Assembly: GCA_934716785.1 (NCBI GenBank) | Contig: CAKUYM010000242.1 | Coordinates: forward strand, 1 to 6,551 | Length of the DNA: 6,551 bases | DNA from: an uncultured Bacteroides sp. | GTDB taxonomy: Bacteria; Bacteroidota; Bacteroidia; Bacteroidales; Bacteroidaceae | Direction of reading: 5' to 3' | In this document: one piece after another, positions 1 to 4,357 of the stretch | How positions within the stretch are numbered: the stretch's first letter is position 1 | Layout: the number at the start of each line of letters is the position of its first letter | The notes under the pieces: model-generated | Database searches by the model: none | Seen by the model: only the letters and a program-made list of their open reading frames with translations | Told to the model about the DNA's origin: nothing | Made by a program: the position numbers and the translations under genes

Positions 1-1060
1 CCCATTCACCTGCCAAATCAGTTGTCGAGGTATACATCGTTTGGCTTGGATACCATCCGGAGGCCTTTGAACTGAAGAAGTAATATTCTCCGTCTTTTTT
101 GATAATCGCGGGAGTCTCTCGATGTAGTCCTTTGCATATGGTATTGACTAATTCTATAGGTTTGGTCCAAGTATCGTCTAATTTATATATATTTATATCA
201 CTGTTCGTATTAGTGGCAGAAAGAAGATATGCTGTATTATCGTCATCGATAAAGAGTGATTGATCTCTTGAATCGTGACCTAATGGACGATCCATAGTAC
301 CTACTTCCAGTTTCCCTTTAGGAGTGATTTGCGCCAGATAGATTTTGGCTGCCGTGTATCCGTTTTCATCTTCATAATGAGAAGACAATACGACTTTTCC
401 GGTCTTTGGATTATATCGGAATGCATTGCCTTCCATTTTTACATTCGGATAGAAGGCCAGTTCTCTCGGAGTACTCCAACTACCGTCAAGACCTGTTTTA
501 GAATAGCTTTCAGTAACTAACCAGCCTTTGAGTTGCTTTCCATCTATCTCTTTTCCCACATTTTCTATTCTATAGGAAAAGTAGAGGGCACCGATTTTCA
601 TTCCTCCAGGTTTGTTTGACGATTCTGTAGTGATGTATTTGCCAGTCAGGTTATCATAAATCCTTCTCTTTCCGTTAGGAGTAAATGTTGTAGCTTGTTG
701 GGATTCTGCTGTCGCTACTTTTTCTCCATTTTTAAAAGCTTCTACATGATAGGTAAAAGTTTTGCCGACTGTTAGATCGTAATCGTCATATGTATTTCCT
801 TTGGCTTCTCCGATCAAGTTGCCATCCCTATATATCTTATAAAGGTTTGAGTCTTCCCGTTGCATCCAATTCAACTTGACATTTCGGACTTCTGTCTCAC
901 CAGCAAGTTTGAATACGGTAGCAGTGACTGCCCAAGTATTAGTAACTCTAGGTATTTTTACTTTGGGTTGAGCAGCGAAAGAAGGAAATAACGGTAAATA
1001 GCAAAAACATACAACAATGAATAAAAAACAATTCTTTATCTGTTGACTTTGGGTATTCAT
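1..1060 (-). CDS. Secreted FN3-GH43-type glycoside hydrolase (exo-beta-1,3-galactanase-like), 3' end cut by window
   Basis: The reading frame opens at the ATG complementary to 1058-1060 and stays open to the left edge, giving 353 codons without a stop. Residues 1-30 form a Sec signal peptide (polar start, hydrophobic core around 11-25, likely cleavage in PSFAA); there is no convincing lipobox. Residues about 36-127 resemble a fibronectin type III domain (VKLNWMQ, YKIYRDG, TFTYHVEAF). From about 133 the protein is a GH43-like beta-propeller. It aligns by eye with the upstream neighbour: E210 in MEGNAFRYNPKTGK, D266 in DSRDQSLF, E315 in RETPAI, then SGWYPSQ. E315 is the likely catalytic acid and D266 the pKa modulator. 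The glutamine that acts as base in exo-beta-1,3-galactanases would fall about 20 residues past the edge. The HGG motif near the neighbour's active site is not found here. It is third in the probable operon, 41 bp after the previous stop. The GH43 fold is fairly sure; the substrate is inferred. Confidence 0.82.
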   Translation of the reverse strand, partial: MNTQSQQIKNCFLFIVVCFCYLPLFPSFAAQPKVKIPRVTNTWAVTATVFKLAGETEVRNVKLNWMQREDSNLYKIYRDGNLIGEAKGNTYDDYDLTVGKTFTYHVEAFKNGEKVATAESQQATTFTPNGKRRIYDNLTGKYITTESSNKPGGMKIGALYFSYRIENVGKEIDGKQLKGWLVTESYSKTGLDGSWSTPRELAFYPNVKMEGNAFRYNPKTGKVVLSSHYEDENGYTAAKIYLAQITPKGKLEVGTMDRPLGHDSRDQSLFIDDDNTAYLLSATNTNSDINIYKLDDTWTKPIELVNTICKGLHRETPAIIKKDGEYYFFSSKASGWYPSQTMYTSTTDLAGEW

Positions 1061-1101
1061 AATATAATTGGATTTTATTATTTGAAATACAACTGAAATA
1101 G

Positions 1102-2586
1102 TTATTTCTTTCCCATTAGTTTCAAATTATTGGTCCTATAAGTTGCAGAAAATAAATCAGCTTCTTTGTATTTATATTTATTGGAGTCAAAGTATACTGC
1201 GAAATTTTGCATTAATTTTTTTGAATATTCTGTAAGATACAGGTTTGTGCCATTAAATGTATTTGAACCGGAAACAGTTATGTATTTCTTGTCTTTAGCA
1301 TTTTGAATTAGATAGAAACCGTCTTCTTGTAAATTGAATATCCAACATTGTGCATCATCTTTTTTTTCAGAATTTAGGCGCAAAGTACCAAACATTGATT
1401 CCAAATATTTTCCGGTTTTGATGTCTTTTAATTTATATACATTCGGATTTTGAGTTTTGATAAACTCAAAATTTATGTTGATTTCATCATCGTCATCAGC
1501 TAAGCAGAATCCATTGACAGGTTTTGAAATCAGACGATCGGATGTTTTTTCTAATAATGCATATATATTGCCGGATACAATACTTTTTGCTCGTTTATAA
1601 TGGTACATGTTATCAAATACACTTAAATTCCAGTTGTCATGCCATTTAACAACAGGATATCCGGAACGCATACTAATAGGTAGCCATACAAGATGTGACT
1701 TTTCCGGACTATTTCGATTCCAGCGATCTCCCATATAGATATACGCTTTTTCTTTGTTGGGTAATTGAAAGACATAATTGCTTTGTGAGTTGTATGTCAC
1801 TTGCTTCAGTTTGTCAACTGCAAAATTTACTCCTGTAGTCCATTCACCTAAAATATTAAAAGTATATGCGGTTCTTCCCGGATTGGGATCCCAGCCCGTA
1901 CACCCGGAGAATATTCCATAATAAATATCTCCTACTTTAAAAATGGCAGGTGCTTCATATTTAAGTTCTTTTAAAATTTTTGTTTCAGTGGAAGTAGGTC
2001 CTAAAAAATCATCTTTGAGCAGAGAAATATTCATGTTGGTATTCATATCTGTTGAACAGAAGTGATATGCTTTCCCATCTGTGTCTACGAATAAAGTCTG
2101 ATCACGTGATTCATTTTTATTGGGGCGGAAAGTTTTATATAATTTGTAAGGGCCCTCTATTTTATCGCTGGTGGCTACACAAACTCGCGCTGCGCTATAA
2201 TCATTATTGTTTACTTCCCAATGACTCCACATCACCCATTTATTCGTTTTAGGATTATAGATTACTTTGGGGCGTTCAAACAGACGTCCTTGTGATATAT
2301 CATTTAAATCGTCTTTGGGGTCTCCCGTCGTTTTTAAAGAAAGGCCGAGACGTTTCCAATTATATAAATCTTTAGACTGATAACAACTTACTCCATTTGA
2401 TATGAAGCCAGTCCGGTCTTCTCCAAATAAATAATAAGTTCCATTTTCAAAGACAACGCATCCTCCATGGGCATTAATTTGTTCCCCATCTATGTCATTC
2501 CACAAAATACCCGGATTAATCTGGGTATTTTGTGAAAATGCCAAAATGGATGAGATAATAAAGTTGATTAATAAAATGATTCTCAT
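1102..2586 (-). CDS. Secreted GH43-type exo-beta-1,3-galactanase-like enzyme with C-terminal ricin-type beta-trefoil
   Basis: The protein has 494 residues and is complete. Residues 1-18 are a signal peptide (LAFS before QN) without a lipobox. Residues about 25-330 form a five-bladed GH43-like propeller. HGG (40-42) plus YYLFGED sits where most GH43 enzymes carry the Asp base. E104 (FERPK), D162 (SRDQ), E211 (YEAPAI) and Q268 (NSQS) match in order and spacing the Glu102, Glu208 and Gln263 I recall for the fungal enzyme Pc1,3Gal43A, where Gln serves as base. I therefore infer removal of terminal galactose from beta-1,3-galactan, the backbone of type II arabinogalactan. Residues about 341-468 contain three repeats of roughly 42 residues, starting near 341, 383 and 424, with a QxW motif at 413-415 and QxF at 460-462. 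This is a CBM13/ricin beta-trefoil, and a clostridial exo-beta-1,3-galactanase also pairs GH43 with CBM13. The start lies 7 bp after the previous stop, so co-transcription is very likely. Another GH43 exo-activity, such as arabinofuranosidase, remains possible. Confidence 0.88.
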   Translation of the reverse strand: MRIILLINFIISSILAFSQNTQINPGILWNDIDGEQINAHGGCVVFENGTYYLFGEDRTGFISNGVSCYQSKDLYNWKRLGLSLKTTGDPKDDLNDISQGRLFERPKVIYNPKTNKWVMWSHWEVNNNDYSAARVCVATSDKIEGPYKLYKTFRPNKNESRDQTLFVDTDGKAYHFCSTDMNTNMNISLLKDDFLGPTSTETKILKELKYEAPAIFKVGDIYYGIFSGCTGWDPNPGRTAYTFNILGEWTTGVNFAVDKLKQVTYNSQSNYVFQLPNKEKAYIYMGDRWNRNSPEKSHLVWLPISMRSGYPVVKWHDNWNLSVFDNMYHYKRAKSIVSGNIYALLEKTSDRLISKPVNGFCLADDDDEININFEFIKTQNPNVYKLKDIKTGKYLESMFGTLRLNSEKKDDAQCWIFNLQEDGFYLIQNAKDKKYITVSGSNTFNGTNLYLTEYSKKLMQNFAVYFDSNKYKYKEADLFSATYRTNNLKLMGKK

Positions 2587-2593
2587 ATTTTTA

Positions 2594-4051
2594 TTACTGG
2601 TTCTTTATATTAATTGTTATTTCAGGTTGTACAGGAGCATAGGCGCCGGATTCGTCTATTGTGAAATATTCCACTTCTGCTGTGTTTTCCATAAAACCGA
2701 ATTTGGGTGAATAGGTACGTGATACTCCTGTTAGTTTGGCATTGTCCACACAAACAGCACTGATATCATTTCCCCAGTCTCCACGTCCTACTGTGAAAGA
2801 TACACGTATCTGTTTGCATGTGGCTGAAGTTGTATAGTCCATTGAATAAGTTTCCCAGTTGTCACTGGCTATTTCCGTGATAACTTTTTTCTCTGGATCT
2901 TCGACTTCTTCGATAATCATTTTACCTGTGAGTTTTCCTTCTTTTTTGGCTATTCCTCCCTTTAATAAGGCAGACAATGTGTAAGTTTCGTTAGGTGCGA
3001 CATCTACCACTTGCATTAAAATGCCATCACTCCAACCTGTTGCCCATTTGTAAGGTCTGATCTCAAAAATGTGGTTATCCAAATCTTGATTGTTATCTAT
3101 TTCCTCAGGAAGAATCTGTTGTTCCGAATTCCAACGGTCACCAATAACGATATCCCATCCTTCAACTCTAGTTGCTAATTTCGTTTCAGGATTTACGTCA
3201 AATTCTCCTTCAAAGTTCGGATTCTTTAATAGATTTTCTATAGGTTCACCGACTTCTCCTGCAAAATAGGGCTGTGGAGCATAGTCTATGATGCGAACAG
3301 AATCCACAGGGATTCCATCTCTGTATATAAAGGCGCGATTATCTGGCGTTACGGCAAAGCGATAAGTGTGTGCTAAGCCATCATTATTATAGAACTTACC
3401 TTTTCCCCCTGTTTTCCCATTTGTAGCCGGATTGTTGATCTCTTTTTTATATGCATTAAATAATCCGATTTCATTAGAGGTGATATAGGCTTTAAATCCG
3501 TAGCCTTTTTCATTTACGAAATAAGGGTAGAAACTTTTCTCCGAATCATCTGTTTTTATTCTGAATTCAATTGTATATCCTTTAGTGCTGGGAGTAAAAT
3601 TTTTAGTGAATTCTGTATCATTCCCTTTCTTATAAATAGGAGATGTAGCAATATCTTTTATAGGAAGTGCCGTTCCATATCCTTTTACGTTGACATAAGA
3701 ACGGGTGTCTCCGCTTCTTAGGATGATTTTTCCTTCAGTCAGTTTTTTAGTGCTGTTCAGGGTTACGGTTACTTTTTGTTTTCCAGAGTTGGCTGGTATT
3801 ATACTTGGAGTTACAGTAAATCCATTCGGAACAGTTATCGTTATTTCTTTTCCGGGTAATGCTTTAGAGTCTACAAAGAAGGAAGATGATCCATTTGTAC
3901 CATTGATTGTTAATAATGGTAGATGTTCGTCTGTTGGTGTTTGTACTGTTTCTTTGGGCTCATCTTCAGGCGGAATGGCATAAGTGGCTGTTGTATTAAT
4001 TACTAGTAATGCTATTAATAAGAACATGATTTTTATCTTTCTTTTTTTCAT
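2594..4051 (-). CDS. Exported glycan-binding protein with Ig-like, LamG-like and CBM4/9-like domains
   Basis: The protein has 485 residues. Residues 1-25 are a signal peptide (hydrophobic 9-20, cleavage near ATYA/IPP) with no lipobox cysteine, so a periplasmic or released protein is more likely than a surface lipoprotein. Residues about 46-130 look like an Ig/BACON-type beta-sandwich (ITITVPNGFTVTP, then KVTVTLNS, then IILRSGD). Residues about 150-256 look like a LamG/concanavalin-like jelly roll (YTIEFRIKT, then AHTYRFAVTPDNRAFIYRDG). Residues about 272-443 look like a CBM4/9 carbohydrate-binding module (NLLKNPNFEGEF, VEGWDIV, WSDGILMQVVDV, VCVDNAKL). The tail AEVEYFTIDESGAYAP (458-472) resembles the last LamG strand, suggesting that the CBM is inserted in the LamG fold. 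No catalytic signature was recognised, so a glycan-binding role is inferred. It is first in the probable operon, behind the candidate promoter at 4101-4132. It ends in two tandem TAA codons, 7 bp before the GH43 gene. Confidence 0.85.
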   Translation of the reverse strand: MKKRKIKIMFLLIALLVINTTATYAIPPEDEPKETVQTPTDEHLPLLTINGTNGSSSFFVDSKALPGKEITITVPNGFTVTPSIIPANSGKQKVTVTLNSTKKLTEGKIILRSGDTRSYVNVKGYGTALPIKDIATSPIYKKGNDTEFTKNFTPSTKGYTIEFRIKTDDSEKSFYPYFVNEKGYGFKAYITSNEIGLFNAYKKEINNPATNGKTGGKGKFYNNDGLAHTYRFAVTPDNRAFIYRDGIPVDSVRIIDYAPQPYFAGEVGEPIENLLKNPNFEGEFDVNPETKLATRVEGWDIVIGDRWNSEQQILPEEIDNNQDLDNHIFEIRPYKWATGWSDGILMQVVDVAPNETYTLSALLKGGIAKKEGKLTGKMIIEEVEDPEKKVITEIASDNWETYSMDYTTSATCKQIRVSFTVGRGDWGNDISAVCVDNAKLTGVSRTYSPKFGFMENTAEVEYFTIDESGAYAPVQPEITINIKNQ

Positions 4052-4100
4052 AATACGGAAATGTTTTATAAGTTAATTGTTTAATGATTGGATTCTTGTT

Positions 4101-4132
4101 CAAAATATCATTTTTTATTTCTCGTTTGCAAA
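4101..4132 (-). promoter_or_regulatory. Candidate Bacteroides-type promoter for the leftward operon
   Basis: On the minus strand a TTTG (4132-4129) is followed by 20 bp and then ATATTTTG (4108-4101). The Bacteroides primary sigma factor consensus is a -33 TTTG and a -7 TAnnTTTG about 19-21 bp apart. The spacing and both TTTG cores fit; the TA of the -7 box is replaced by AT. Transcription would begin near 4095, giving a leader of about 43 nt before the ATG at 4051. No Shine-Dalgarno sequence precedes that ATG, as is usual in this group. Confidence 0.45.
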
Positions 4133-4138
4133 ATTGCA
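4127..4138. promoter_or_regulatory. Perfect inverted repeat over the -33 box (possible operator)
   Basis: TGCAA-AA-TTGCA is a perfect 5-bp inverted repeat with a 2-bp spacer. It contains the proposed -33 TTTG of the leftward promoter (4129-4132), so a protein bound here would contact or block that element. It is short and the region is AT-rich, so a chance origin is possible. Confidence 0.3.
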
Positions 4139-4144
4139 GAATCC

Positions 4145-4187
4145 CGTTTAATTAAGGGTACTATAATAAGTCAAATACGTTTAATTT
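4145..4187. repeat. Direct repeat CGTTTAATT x2, possible activator-binding pair
   Basis: CGTTTAATT occurs at 4145-4153 and again at 4179-4187, 34 bp start to start (roughly three helical turns). Both copies lie just upstream of the proposed -33 box of the leftward operon. A shorter form, GTTTAAT, is at 4079-4085 inside the proposed transcript leader. Direct repeats upstream of a promoter would suit an AraC-type output domain of an HTCS regulator, but no known motif was recognised here and AT-richness makes short repeats common. Confidence 0.3.
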
Positions 4188-4279
4188 TGAATTGTCTATT
4201 TGATAAAGGATAAAAATCATTCAGAAAGGTTCAAAAATCGACCACATGTGTCCTTATGAGCCTTTTATTAGTATATTTT

Positions 4280-4306
4280 AAGATTTTTGAGTATCATTAA
4301 AATCTT
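4280..4306. repeat. 8-bp perfect dyad upstream of the sensor gene
   Basis: AAGATTTT (4280-4287) and AAAATCTT (4299-4306) are perfect inverted copies around an 11-nt centre, ending 51 bp before the sensor start codon. The stem has only two G-C pairs. It could be an operator or a weak hairpin. A terminator is less likely because it lies between divergent genes and no transcript should end there. Confidence 0.3.
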
Positions 4307-4357
4307 CTTTTATTATAATATTGCATCAGAAATACATCTTTATACTGAGTGGTTGCT

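Larger units (their letters stand above)
4052..4357. promoter_or_regulatory. Divergent intergenic control region between the hydrolase operon and the sensor gene
   Basis: This 306-bp stretch has no credible gene on either strand and is very AT-rich. It must hold the promoters of both the leftward operon and the rightward regulator. Visible structure, from the operon side: a Bacteroides-type promoter candidate (4101-4132, minus), a palindrome over its -33 element (4127-4138), a 9-bp direct repeat (4145-4153 and 4179-4187), and an 8-bp dyad (4280-4306). The stretch 4202-4260 shows only the 8-bp palindrome CACATGTG at 4243-4250. For an HTCS-controlled locus the regulator would be expected to bind here, but the actual site cannot be named from sequence alone. 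Confidence 0.75.

Noticed and set aside
329..520. Plus-strand 63-codon open frame
   Set aside because: It lies antisense within the FN3-GH43 gene, has no protein-like features and is a shadow of that coding sequence.
990..1030. Possible lipobox at the cysteines in the N-terminus of the FN3-GH43 protein
   Set aside because: The residues before the cysteines (IVVC, CFC) do not fit the lipobox and the cysteines lie inside the hydrophobic core; the AA site at about 29-30 fits a type I signal better.
1061..1101. Terminator between the two GH43 genes
   Set aside because: The 41-bp gap is AT-rich but shows no stem of useful length; co-transcription is more likely.
2052..2710. Two plus-strand open frames (2052-2252 and 2492-2710)
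   Set aside because: Both are antisense to the GH43/beta-trefoil gene and the binding-protein gene; composition is typical of shadow frames.
3705..3983. Plus-strand 92-codon open frame
   Set aside because: Antisense to the Ig-like domain of the binding protein; its hydrophobic look comes from reverse reading of beta-strand codons.
4243..4250. 8-bp palindrome CACATGTG
   Set aside because: It does not extend further and sits near no recognised promoter; too short to call as an operator.
4286..4323. Promoter for the HTCS gene: TTTG at 4286-4289 with TAATATTG at 4316-4323
   Set aside because: The -7-like box has one mismatch but the spacing is 26 bp, beyond the usual 19-21, so I do not call it.
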